Assembly (NCBI GenBank): GCA_003339415.1
Contig: PDHQ01000460.1
Coordinates: 1 to 22,543, forward strand
DNA from: Ophiocordyceps camponoti-saundersi (nom. inval.)
Lineage: Eukaryota; Ascomycota; Sordariomycetes; Hypocreales; Ophiocordycipitaceae
Direction: 5' to 3'
Length of the DNA: 22,543 nucleotides
Positions 10,820 through 19,325 of this stretch are shown one piece after another. The notes beneath the pieces are model-generated. The model did not search any database. It saw nothing but the letters and a program-made list of their open reading frames with translations, and had not been told where the DNA came from. The position numbers and the translations under genes are program-made. Numbering within the stretch: position 1 is the stretch's first letter; every line of letters begins with the position of its first letter.

Positions 10820-11463
10820 AGCCGCCACGCGCGCTTCCGCGTCCTAATAATAGTTATTCCTATTCCTTTCTTACTTTACTAAGTTTACTTATATCGGTAG
10901 TAAGATACTAAAGTCTCCTAGACAACTTAGGGTCTCTTATTCTAAGAGTGTAAAATATCTTTCGATCGTTTCCCTTACGAACGGTAATAGCGCCGAACGG
11001 CGATCTTAGGAACTTAATAACCTCGTTACCCGGCTCGAGATAGTATACCTCTATTATAATATTTCCTCGGAATATAGGAATAACGAACTATACGGTAAAG
11101 GCTAAAAGAAAAACGATTTTTCGGGTTTAAAATAACAGGGCAGATAAAGTTAAAGATAGCAGAATTTTCCTACGCGCGCCGAATTTTTCGTTTCTATTTA
11201 TAAGCGGGCTCCGGTTTACTAATTTATAATACTATTATTTCCTTTCTATCTTTTAAAGTTATAATACTTTCCTTTTAGACGCTTTTCCTATATTTTTCTA
11301 TAATTTATCGTTTACGCTAAAGACTATCTATAACGCTCCCTAGAACGCCTACTTTATATATACTTCGGTACCTTCTCACGTGCGTCCTCAGCTGACTAAT
11401 TAGCTTTCGAGATCACCGCACCTATTATCGATAATCTAACTAATAAGGTTACCGGATTACTAG

Positions 11464-11483
11464 CCGATAGTATATACTATCGG
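11464..11483. other. Perfect 20-base palindrome, conserved between units
   Basis: CCGATAGTATATACTATCGG is its own reverse complement, followed directly by TACGTACC. The equivalent place in unit B (14154-14173) has a near-perfect palindrome of the same design next to GGTACGTACC. It lies between the Lys-rich segment and the small gene. It could be a protein binding site, an element end or a hairpin; which one cannot be told from sequence alone. Confidence 0.65.
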
Positions 11484-11551
11484 TACGTACCCTCTTTCGA
11501 AATGTTCGATTTTTACTATAGTAATATAAGGTAGGCATAGGCTATCGGGTA

Positions 11552-11582
11552 GGTGCACTAATATATATATTATATATATGTG
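11552..11582. other. AT-rich hairpin in the unit D insertion
   Basis: GTGC ACTAATATATATATT ATATATATGTGC forms an imperfect inverted repeat closed by GCAC/GTGC arms. It is in the part of unit D that has no counterpart in unit B. AT alternation makes self-complementarity cheap, so weight is low. Confidence 0.35.
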
Positions 11583-11674
11583 CTAGGTTTAGGCTAGGAT
11601 AGCTAGGCTAGGTTATATGCGAGGTCGGGCGGGGCTGGTCACGTGGACCCCTCTTAATATTTACACTTCTACGG

Positions 11675-11845
11675 CTATTTTTTCCTTCCTCTATTCTTAG
11701 GCTTTAGTATGTTTTTTCCGAGGCTTTTCTGCTTCTTTTTTAGCACTAATAGTTTCTTCCTTTCCGGGCCTATTTTTCTTAGCCCCGGAGGGGGTATATT
11801 AGGGGTAGGGAAGTGAGTACGGGGGCGTACGATATATAGAGGCAT
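11675..11845 (-). pseudogene. Lys-rich short frame in unit D
   Basis: On the minus strand an ATG at 11845 opens 56 codons (MPLYIVRPRTHFPTPN, then KKLLVLKKKQKSLGKN, then PKNRGRKK) to a TAG. An overlapping phase reads ETISAKKEAEKPRKKHTKA and is the phase better matched in unit B (ETISAKKEAESRGKNTKA). Two phases are open because the segment is A-rich. The protein is very basic, with a possible nuclear-localisation-like tail. It could be the 5' exon of the small gene or a separate ORF; it is supported by conservation in two inverted units. Confidence 0.4.
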
Positions 11846-12000
11846 AGTTTACCGTAAAGGTTAGACTTAGACCGTATACCTTTAGAGGGTTAGACGATTC
11901 CCCTTTATATATTAACCCCTAGTCCTAGTACTTCTAGTCCTGCATTTCCCCCCTAGTTTTAGGTAGGCCGGCCTTATGCCGAGGTACTTATACCTAGAAG

Positions 12001-12271
12001 CTATTAGCTAATATAATATATATATATATATATATTTATATATATTGCCTAGTAAGTAAGTAATATTAAGAGAGGTGCTCTATCTTACTAATAACTCTAT
12101 TACGGTAATACGATATATAGCTTTAGTAGCACTCTTAAATTAAACCGTTAAGCTATATAAACGGGCTAACTAGTCTTAAGCCGTAGCCGGTCGAGGCATA
12201 AACTATAGGGTAGTTAAACTATAGGAGTAATCTAATTAGGTAGCTAATAAAGAAAGGCGTCGTAATCCTAG
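12001..12271. other. Spacer between units D and A
   Basis: Starts with an AT microsatellite, then carries a repeated word AAACTATAGG (about 12203 and 12219). No gene-like frame. It has no clear counterpart upstream of unit B, so it marks where the D/B homology ends. Confidence 0.45.
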
Positions 12272-12500
12272 GTTTTTATTAGTCGACGGAAGAAAGCACG
12301 TAAGTAAGTACTAAAGTCTATTTAAAGTAATAAAGCTATAAAGAGGGTATATAGAATTAAGGGTTAAGGATAGAAATATTAGAAAAATAGCAGAGGAGGT
12401 GTCTAGGGGTAAGAAAACGTAACTTTTAGATATTAGCAAAGGAATAAAGGCGGCGTAGATTAGTAATTCGAAGCGTAAACGTATAAATTTAGGAGATTCG

Positions 12501-12772
12501 TCGCGCCGCGTGAAAAAATCCTCCCTTATTAACTTAACTTTATTTATCGTTATTATAGAGGCGTAGAATCTTCGTTTTTTTTCTTCGCGATTAGGATTCT
12601 CGTATTCTTCTGCGTACCGAGGGTTATCGAGATTTATCGCGCCGCTTAAAAAAATCGTCCCTTCGTTAACTTCTTTCTATTTATCGTAAGAAACGGCTAG
12701 AATCTTCGTTTTTTTCTAGCGCTCGCCCTTTACGTATCTTACGTTATCCTAAAGGTTATCGTTATATCTATA
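12501..12772 (+). repeat. Tandem pair of about 136-base modules in unit A
   Basis: TCGCGCCGC...AAAAAATC.TCCCTT..TTAACT...TTTATCGT...GAATCTTCGTTTTTT occurs at 12501 and again at 12637. Unit B has the same duplication at 14460 and about 14595; units C and D have one copy. The duplication therefore predates the split of A and B. It lies upstream of the small gene, possibly in its leader. Confidence 0.72.
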
Positions 12773-13008
12773 TTACGAGATATCTTTATTAGAGACTCGT
12801 AAGGTTATCGATTTTCCCGGATCCCTATTTAGGCCGATTAGAAAGCGTGTTTAGAATAGCAATCTTTACTATACGTTATAAACAGTATCGGGGAATTCTA
12901 ACAAGATACTTAAGTAGTATACTACTAATATAAGTATTTTAAGCTATAGTTTAGGGAAAAGCGATAAATAATAAGATAAAATAAGATAACGAGGAGAGGG
13001 TTATAGCT

Positions 13009-13332
13009 AAAAAGTCGAAGAGAGCCGTAACTATTTGCCTAGCTCTTAATAACCCGGATATTACGGATTAGAGACGAATCGCTCGCCTTCTTAGGATATC
13101 TAACTAGATATAAGGGATTATAGTAGCTAGTCGTAGAGACGTGGTTAATCTATACGGGGAATATAAGGATAAGAGCGTGCCCCGGCTATTTTACGAATAT
13201 ATTAAGGTTACCGGGGCCTTTAGAGATCGATATGCTAATTATATCGTTATAAGAAATCTATGCTATAAGAGCGTGTCGGAGTCCTCCGGTTCCTTAGAAG
13301 GGAACGGTTTCGATATCTATTCGGAGGCTTAA
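13009..13332 (+). pseudogene. Small repeat-encoded gene, copy A
   Basis: The position matching the ATG of copy C reads AAA here (13009). From there one frame reads AKKSKRAVTICLALNNPDI, a core GIIVASRRDVVNLYGEYKD, then KSVPRLFYEYIKVTGAF and RDRYANYIVIRN, to the TAA at 13330. The part from the ATG at 13141 is a fully open 63-codon stretch but is only the 3' half. Past 13320 the match to B continues in another phase (LKALNASRQDM, KVITARREGY), so a frameshift lies near 13330. The core KSVPxxF..YIxVTGxFRDRYxNYIVI is the best conserved part of the family. Function unknown. Confidence 0.65.
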
Positions 13333-13480
13333 AGGCACTAAACGCGTCCCGGCAGGATATGTAATAGATAGCTAAGGTTATAACGGCGCGCAGGGAGGGG
13401 TATAGAAAATAAATATTAATAGAATATAGTAATAAAGGAAATTACTAAAAATAAAGAGTCTTAAATAGTAAAGGCATACT

Positions 13481-13785
13481 ATAATAGCTCTTATAAGGAG
13501 ACTATTACTATAATAAGGTAACGAAGAAGTAAAATATATATATATAAGTGTGATAATAAGGAGGCTAAGCTTAGGCTACGTAGCTACGGGGGAAGAAGAA
13601 GGGGCCCGCTAGCTAGGTTATATAAGTGCCTGCTAGGTGGCTGCTTATATATATACTATCTATAGGTATTTATCGGGTATGCTAGATAGCGCGGATAAAA
13701 GGAATACTAAAATATAAACTCGATAGATAAATAGAACTATATTCCGTTTACCTACCTAGGTCGGGCTAATCCCTAGTATATATAC
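13481..13785. other. Spacer between units A and B
   Basis: No gene-like frame. Contains purine-rich words (GGGGGAAGAAGAAGGGG near 13588) and a TATATATATA run near 13535. No repeat partner recognised in the window. Confidence 0.4.
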
Positions 13786-13935
13786 CTTCTAGGTATAGGT
13801 ATCTTAGTATAAGGCCGGCGCACCTAAAATAAGAGGGGAAATATAGGAGTGGAGGTACTAGGAATAGGGGTCGATATATAAAGGAGAATCGTCTAACCCT
13901 CCGGAGGCATATAGTCTGACCCTTGCAGTAAACTA

Positions 13936-14107
13936 TGCTTTTATATATCGTATATACGCCCTTAGTACCCTTTCTACTACCCCTAATATATACCCTCCGG
14001 GGATAGGGAAAACTAGACCCGGAAAAGGAGAAACTATTAGTGCTAAAAAAGAGGCAGAAAGCCGAGGAAAAAACACTAAAGCTATAAGAGAGAGGGAAGA
14101 AAAATAA
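13936..14107 (+). pseudogene. Lys-rich short frame in unit B
   Basis: Plus-strand counterpart of the unit D segment. An ATG at 13936 opens a frame interrupted by one TAG and one TAA (LLVLKKRQKAEEKTLKL). A second phase reads KTRPGKGETISAKKEAESR and matches unit D. An open frame on the opposite strand here is a by-product. Coding status is uncertain; conservation between the two units is the only support. Confidence 0.35.
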
Positions 14108-14153
14108 TATAATATTAAAAAAAAAACTTGAAAAATCAAATAGCAGGTACGTA

Positions 14154-14173
14154 CCGGTAGTACGTACTGCCGG
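14154..14173. other. Near-perfect 20-base palindrome in unit B
   Basis: CCGGTAGTACGTACTGCCGG pairs with itself except at one symmetric position. It is preceded by GGTACGTA (GGTACGTACC is a second, overlapping palindrome). It is at the same place as the perfect palindrome of unit D, although the inner bases differ, so symmetry has been kept while sequence changed. Confidence 0.6.
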
Positions 14174-14459
14174 TGTAGTAATCTAGTAAGCTTATTAGTT
14201 AGACTATCGGTAATAGGTCCGCTAGTCTCGAAAGCTAATTAGTCGGTCTAGGTTAAATATAAGAAAGTACCGAAGTATATTCTAAGTAGGTAGTCTAAAG
14301 AGTTATTATATAGATTCTTTTAGCGTAGATAGAGAACGGTAGAAAAATATAAGAAAAGCGTCTAGAAGGAAAAAATCGTAACTTTAAAAGTTAGAGAAGG
14401 AATAAAAGCGTAAGAAATTAGTAATTTAAGGTATAAACGTATAAAAATTAAGATATTCG

Positions 14460-14730
14460 TCGTGCCGCGTAGGGAATCCTCTCTCGTTAAGTTTACTTTA
14501 TTTACCGTTATAGAGACGTTAAAGTCTTCGTTTCTTTTCTCGCGGTGGCGATTTACGTTTTTTTCTAAATCCCGCGAGGTATCGAGATTCGTTATATAGC
14601 CCGAAAAACACTCCCGTCGTTAACTTTACTCTATTTATCGTAAGGAGAGGGTAAAATCTTCGGTTTTCCGTTCTCGCGGCCGCCCTTTAGGTATTCTTCT
14701 ATATCCTAAGGGTTATCCTTTCCTCGAGAT
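14460..14730 (+). repeat. Tandem pair of about 136-base modules in unit B
   Basis: CGTGCCGCG...AATCCTCTCTCGTTAAGTTTACTTTATTTACCGT...AAAGTCTTCG at 14460, and a more diverged copy from about 14595 (CGAAAAACACTCCCGTCGTTAACTTTACTCTATTTATCGTAAGG...AAAATCTTCGG). Same arrangement as in unit A. Confidence 0.65.
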
Positions 14731-14964
14731 CGTAAGATATCTGCGTAGCAGACTCCTACGGATATAGATTTCCCGGGATCGCTATTTAGGAGGATTAAGA
14801 AGACCGTTAGGGAGGAGGAGATTTTCTATAGCCTAGAAACGATATCAGCAGACTCTGCTACGAGGCTTAAGTATTATACGATAAATATAAGTCTATTAAA
14901 TAATTATTCGGGGAAAGTAAGAGATACTAAGAAAAAATAGGATAGCGAGGAGAGGGTAATAGCC

Positions 14965-15417
14965 TTACCTGCGAAGAGGAACTTAAGTATTACTATACCT
15001 CTTAATAACCGGAATAATATAAATAAGAGATATATTACTAATATTCTTAAGATACCTAACTAGATATAGGGGATTATAGTAGCTAGTTATAGAGAGGTAG
15101 TTAGACGATACCGCGGATATAGTAATAAAAGCGTGCACTAAGCGTTTATAAACTATATTAGGGTTACGGGGGAGTTTAGGGATCGATATACTAATTATAT
15201 CGTTATAGGAACTCTATACGTTAGGAACGAGGGTAAATCGCCGGATTACCTAAAAAGAACCGTTTAGACATTAAATAGGGGCTTAGAGCAGCTAGCCGCG
15301 TCCTAGCGGAATATATTATAAGTACCTAAGGTTATAAGGTAGCGAAAGGGGGAGTATATTAAAAGAATATAGATAGTAGGTTATAATAAGAAAAGTACCT
15401 AAAAGGGAATCTTCTAA
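14965..15417 (+). pseudogene. Small repeat-encoded gene, copy B (longest)
   Basis: The start position is TTA (14965) where copy C has ATG. One frame runs about 150 codons broken only by TAA/TAG: LPAKRNLSITIPLNN, later GIIVASYREVVRRYRGYSN, then FRDRYTNYIVIGTLYV, then TLNRGLEQLAAS, and KVIR before KGEYIKRI. The tail after NYIVI is matched in shifted phase by copy A (LKALNASRQDM, KVITARREGY), implying that the ancestral protein was longer than the 118-119 residues read in C and D, perhaps 140-160. The tail may be helical. Unknown family. Confidence 0.6.
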
Positions 15418-15455
15418 GAATCTTAAAAGTATATTATTTATAGGTATTAAATAAG

Positions 15456-16170
15456 CCGGGTAAGGACGCGTTTTATTACTAAATTACCGCGCACGATACT
15501 TTTAGATCGCGTTATAAGGTATATGCTAAAAATCTCTCTAAGAGTTCGGCTCTTTATACGCTAGGTCTCTAAGTAAGTAGAGGAGATAGTTAGGGTATTA
15601 AGATAATATTTCGAGTATTATTATTTAGCGTTTCGATCGGTATATAGAAGCTATACGTTTAACTAGCGAGGAGGCTTATTATACGGTTAGCAGAACTCGG
15701 TTATATTCGTTAGCCTATTTAACTATTTAGTAAAGCGCGTTTCCTTTCGATTACGGGCGCGCTATATCTCTGCCTTTATAAGGAGTTATATTCGGTATTA
15801 GAAGACGAGGCGTTATAAACCTATTTATCGACGGCGATTATTATAGGTCCTTTATCGCTTATTATATAGCGGTCTAGAGGGGAATCTATTATACAACCTA
15901 CCCTATAAGCATCCCTCTTACTTAGTTAGCGCTGCCAGCCCTCTTTAAGGGCCTAGTCTAGCAATATAAACCTAGCAGAGTTATTATCCTAGTTATAGTA
16001 TTAGGAATATTAACACCTTTATTAGTGCTACCGTTACCTTATAATAAAATCGTAGCGATAGTACGTACCTTAATCGTCGTTATCGTGTAAGTATAATATA
16101 CCTAGAAAGTGTTACGTATACGTAAATTAGAAGGTGCTTCCTTTATAGCTTAAAAGTAGGTGTTAGTCTT
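15456..16170 (+). pseudogene. Decayed frame between units B and C, unidentified
   Basis: A first stretch reads KDAFYY, stop, ITAHDTFRSRYKVYAKNLSK. After a phase change near 15590, a long frame reads RFDRYIEAIRLTSEEAYYTV, SAFPFDYGRAISLP, GVIFGIRRRGVINLFIDGDY, LALPALFKGLV and KPSRVIILVIVLGILTPLLV. Stops are TAA/TAG. It spans about 235 codons. The hydrophobic run near the end could be a membrane segment, but RIP turns Thr, Met, Ala and Pro into Ile, Val and Leu and so mimics this. It has no counterpart after units A or C, so it is probably separate from the repeat unit, or a part that only B retains. Family not recognised. Confidence 0.42.
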
Positions 16171-16387
16171 ATAAGTAATAACTAAAAATCCTAAAGAGGA
16201 AACGATCGCTATAAAGTAGTTTAGGGTATATAGCTAAGCGGTGAGATTATAGCGTTATTATTTATACTCGCTACTTATAAAGACTATACCGTTCTCTACT
16301 ACGTTTTTAGATAAGACTTAAGATATTATATTATTTCTATATGCTTCTACTCGTAGTATTCTATTAACGCGCGGGTGTTATAATCTT
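16171..16387. other. Spacer before unit C
   Basis: No protein-like frame and no repeat partner seen. Confidence 0.4.
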
Positions 16388-17475
16388 AAGTTTTAATTAG
16401 TTAGTGGAGAAAAGCACGTAGGTAGGTAGCGAAGTCTATCTAAAGTAATATAGCTATAAAAATAGTATATAGAATCGGGCGTAAAAGATAAGAATACTCG
16501 CAAAATAGTAGAGGAGGTGTCTAGAGGGAAAAGATCGTAACTTATAGATATAATAGGGGAATAAACACGTAATAACTTAGTAATTAAAGCCGTATATATA
16601 TAAAATATAGAAATTAGTCGTGCGGCGTGGAAAAAAATCCTCTCTCTGTTAAGTTTACTTTATTTATTATTAGAAACGGGTAGCATTTAGTATTTTTCCC
16701 CTCGCGCACGCTTTTTAAGTATTTTACGATTTCTCAAGGGTTATTATTATATCGAGATCGCGAAATATCGTTATCTAAAACTTATATAGCGGTAAATTTC
16801 CTAGGATCCCCGTTCGGGTAGATTACGAAGAGCGTATATAACGAGAAGCTTTACTATACGCTAGGAACGATATCGGCAGATTCCGCTAAAAAACTTAAGT
16901 GCTATACGATAAACGTAAATCTAGGAGAAATTCGTTTCGGAAAAGCGGGAAATAATAAGGTAAAATAGGACTAGGAGAGCTAGGTAGTAGCTATGCCGCC
17001 GAAAAGAAATATAACTCTTACGGTAGTTATTAATAACCCGAATAATACGGATTAGATATATATTACTCGCCTCTTTAGGTAGTGCGACTAGATATAAGGT
17101 ATTATAATAGCTAGTTATAGGGAGGTAGTTAATTAATACCGCTATTATCGTAATAATAAGGTGCCCCGGGCGTTCTGCGACTATATTATTATATACGGGG
17201 CGTTTAGGAACTAATACGCTAATTATATCGTTATAGGGAATTCTTATAATAGGAGCGGGTTTTCCGAATCGTTAGACGGAACCGTGGCGAACTTTATCGA
17301 GACGGCTAGAGCTAATAAGCACGTCCCGGGACGGAGTATAGTGCGTTACTAAGGTTATAAGGTAACGTAAGCGAGAGTATAGAAAGGAAATATAAATAGC
17401 GAACGGTAATATAGAGAATCGCTAAAGGGGAATTATCTAAGAGTCGTAGGGGCGTATTATTTAAGCGTCTTAAGA
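16388..17475 (+). repeat. Repeat unit C, short form
   Basis: Begins TTTTAATTAGTTAGTGGAGAAAAGCACGTAGG, matching the start of unit A. It shares the leader, one 136-base module (near 16616), the small gene, CTAAGGTTATAAGGTAACG, and a tail GGGGAATTATCTAAGAGTC that matches GGGAATCTTCTAAGAATC after copy B. It ends at about 17475, where the RRP5-like fragment begins. Confidence 0.8.
16993..17352 (+). pseudogene. Small repeat-encoded gene, copy C (best start)
   Basis: ATG at 16993 begins MPPKRNITLTVVINNPNNTD and one frame runs 119 codons to a TAA at 17350, with internal stops only TAG/TAA at likely Gln or Trp sites. Blocks in order: basic start MPPKRN; INNPNNTD; ITRLFR; core GIIIASYREVVN; YRNNKVPRAFCDYIIIYGAF; YANYIVIGN; tail FSESLDGTVANFIETARA. 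Length equals copy D within one codon, but since the stop could be a RIP-altered CAA and copy B reads on, the ancestral protein may have been longer. Four related copies with the same frame indicate that this was a true coding gene, not chance. Function unknown. Confidence 0.65.
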
Positions 17476-17479
17476 TAAA

Positions 17480-18430
17480 GATACCTCTATATATCGGGCG
17501 CTTAGAGTACCCTGCTTATTAATCGCGCCCGCCTCCGGAAATATAACTATAAGGTTAAGATAGGTAACTTAGACGTTTAGCTTCTCGCTCTCTTCCCGCA
17601 CGCTAATAGTCTTAATCGCACGCCCCGCTACCTTGCGCGCCTTAAGTAGCTCGCTTACGTATATCTAGAAGGATATATACGTAATAGATAGCGCCGATAA
17701 CTAAGCCTGGCCGAGGAGTAGCTGCTCGTAGTCGCTCGCTGTCTACGGGGCGTATACGTTAAGCGTAATCGTCCTATAAACCTTAACCGAAGCCTTCTTC
17801 TTCTTTTTCGTTACGCTAGCCGTTTGCCGCTAAAGCCGGGCTCCTCGTCGGAGCTAAGTTTAGAGTAGGATAAGTAAAGCGGGTAGGTAGCCTATAAGAT
17901 TTTCTTAGGTGCCCCGAGACCGCCGCCGCTAATTTAAAGTTCGGCGTTATTCTACTCTCTTTCTATATCGCTCGTATTCTCCGTCGCTTAGTCGTCGCTT
18001 TTTTGCAATTTTAAGATAACGTTATCTATATCTATATCGCTATCGATAAGAGCAGCACCTCCGTTATCCTTATCCGAGTACGGATAAGCTATATCGCTAT
18101 CTTTATCTTAAAAAGTAACTAGTTAAGGCTAAGGCTAAACTTCCGCTTCTACGCGTTAACGTTAAGCACTTTATATTTAACGATATCCCGCGCTTTATAT
18201 AATTTAGTCGCGTCCTTAACCGGATTATTAGCCGTCTAATTACTACGATATAGGCCGCTAACGTTAGCCGAGTTATTAATAACGATAAATACGCTATACT
18301 CTTTAACCTTACGGACGTTACTAGCTACGAGGTAACCGTTACTAAACTTAATAGTTACGCGCTATAGGTATCCGCTATTATTACTTATAGGATATATATT
18401 AGCGTATAGTTATAGAACGTAATATAATAG
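17480..18430 (-). pseudogene. RRP5: RIP-decayed fragment of RRP5 (S1 domain plus first HAT repeats)
   Basis: RRP5 is a large nucleolar protein needed for pre-rRNA cleavage in both 18S and 5.8S/25S maturation, built of about a dozen S1 RNA-binding repeats followed by HAT/TPR helices. On the minus strand one reads, in order: an S1-like repeat (NGYLVASNVRKVKEYSVFIV, INNSANVSGLY, ANNPVKDATKLYK, VLNVNA, KRKFSLSL); an acidic linker (DKDSDIAYPYSDKDNGGAAL, IDSDIDIDNV); a Lys-rich patch (KKKKKASVKVYRTI); and the start of the HAT region (DYEQLLLGQ, SELLKARKVAGRAIKTISVR, EESEKLNV). This order is that of the C-terminal third of fungal RRP5. Two phase changes and many TAA/TAG make it dead. The rest of the gene (about 1,700 codons in the family) is absent. 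It abuts unit C at about 17475. Since RIP needs duplication, this is likely an extra copy of a host gene segment. Confidence 0.8.
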
Positions 18431-19168
18431 AGGGAAGGCTAGCTTTAAAGTTTTATAATAGTAGCACCTAGACTACTTCTTTAAGTAAACTATTTCGCTT
18501 AGCTTTTTTAAACGCCGGCTTTTTATTAGAAGAAAGAGATAATTTATTTTTTAACGATTTTTTAATACGGATAGTCGGAATATCTTCGACCTTAATACTT
18601 AGGAGCGTGACGTTACGGAGGCGACCTAACTAGTTATTAGTTATTTTAAAAGGCGGAAGGGGCTAGTTTTTAAATAAAGCTTATAGTTAGTAAGTATATA
18701 ATATAAAAAGGAAGGGAGATAAGGAGAATAAGAAGTATAGCTTATAAATATAGGTTTAGATTATTTTTTAACCCTAGTATTTATTGTCTTTATATTAGGT
18801 TTAGTATTATTCTCTTTAGGCTTAATATTAGTTTTAGAGTTTCTTTTATAGTATTTAGCTTTTATTTTAATATTCGGATATACGGAATAGAAAGGTTAAT
18901 AGAGTAACGATTTATTAGATATAGTTAGGTTTTATAAGACTATGCTATTATCGCGGTTATACGTCTTTAGAGAATAGCGACGGGGACGAGAAGGCGCTAT
19001 AAGGAGAAAGTCGGAAAATTTAGTAAAGAATTTTTTAGGGGGTATAGGAATACTTAGTTAGTTAATATAATATAAATATTATAGTAGCTGCGTTTACTAA
19101 ACGTTATTACGGAAGGGAGACGTTAAGTAAATAATAGTATTAGTATTATAAATAAAGATTCTAGGCTA
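18431..19168. other. AT-rich DNA with little coding signal
   Basis: On the minus strand, 18440-18610 holds a Lys-rich readable patch (LSLSSNKKPAFKKAKRNSLL) that may belong upstream of the RRP5 fragment or to something else. From 18640 on, plus-strand frames are low complexity (e.g. the T-rich repeat-like words TTAGGTTTAGTATTATTCTC and TTAGGCTTAATATTAGTTTT near 18797-18830). No gene is called. Confidence 0.4.
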
Positions 19169-19325
19169 CGGAGAAGGAGGGAAAAGAGAAAAACCGTAGT
19201 AGGCGAAATCCTAGTAAAATAGTTAGGGGCACGTGCTAGTAAAGGCTAGGGGGCAGGTAGAAATCCTAATAGGGATAGGATAGTAATTCTTAGTTTCTAT
19301 TAGTATTATTCTAAGTAATTTTATA
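19169..19325 (+). repeat. Direct repeat copy 1 (offset about 965 bases)
   Basis: GAGAAGGAGGGAAAAGAGAAAAACCGTAGTAGGCGAAATCCTAGTAAAAT...GTGCTAGTAAAG matches GAGAAAGGATAAAGAAAAAGAAAAACTCGTAGGTGAAATCGTAGTAAAAT...ATGCTAGTAAAG at 20130. Similarity continues through TAATTCTTAGTTTCTATTAGTATTATT against GATTCCTAGTTATTTCGCTAAGTATTATT. The pair brackets a decayed minus-strand frame, so LTR-like or element-end repeats are possible. Confidence 0.62.

Larger units (their letters stand above)
10455..12000 (-). repeat. Repeat unit D, long form, inverted relative to unit B
   Basis: Read on the minus strand this unit matches unit B (13786-15440, plus) along most of its length. Order of shared parts: CTTCTAGGTATA at the 5' end; AAGGCCGGC; TATAAAGGGGAATCGTCTAA; the Lys-rich segment with GAAACTATTAGTGCTAAAAA; the 20-base palindrome; CTCGAAAGCTAATTAGTC; GGTACCGAAGTATAT; GAAAAATATAGGAAAAGCG; then the small gene. 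It differs by an extra stretch of about 150 bases (about 11490-11640) and by having one instead of two copies of the 136-base module. With B it forms an inverted pair enclosing unit A. No terminal inverted repeats or target duplications were found. Confidence 0.82.
12272..13480 (+). repeat. Repeat unit A, short form
   Basis: Begins near GAAAGCACGTAAGTAAGTACTAAAGTCTATT, which matches GAAAAGCACGTAGGTAGGTAGCGAAGTCTATC at the start of unit C. It shares with B and C: GAGGAGGTGTCTAG (A and C), GATTCGTCGCGCCGCG, two 136-base modules (as in B), and the small gene followed by CTAAGGTTATAA. It lacks the long 5' part with the Lys-rich segment and palindrome seen in D and B. It lies inside the inverted D/B pair. 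Confidence 0.82.
13786..15440 (+). repeat. Repeat unit B, long form, inverted relative to unit D
   Basis: Plus-strand counterpart of unit D. It begins with CTTCTAGGTATAGGTATCTTAGTATAAGGCCGGCG, runs through the Lys-rich segment, the palindrome and CTCGAAAGCTAATTAGTC, and then through a leader shared also with A and C (GTGCCGCG...AATCCTCTCTCGTTAAGTTTACTTTATTTA). It ends after the small gene with CTAAGGTTATAAGG. Together with D it makes an inverted duplication of about 1.5 kb with a spacer of about 1.8 kb. Confidence 0.82.

Noticed and set aside
13933..14139. Open minus-strand stretch of 68 codons (MIFQVFFLIL...)
   Set aside because: It is the reverse complement of the A-rich Lys-rich segment of unit B. 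The hydrophobic product is what an antisense Lys/Glu-rich frame gives.
18797..18860. Membrane protein (FILGLVLFSLGLILVLEF reading)
   Set aside because: It comes from T-rich imperfect repeats. RIP inflates Ile, Leu, Val and Phe, so hydrophobicity is not evidence here.
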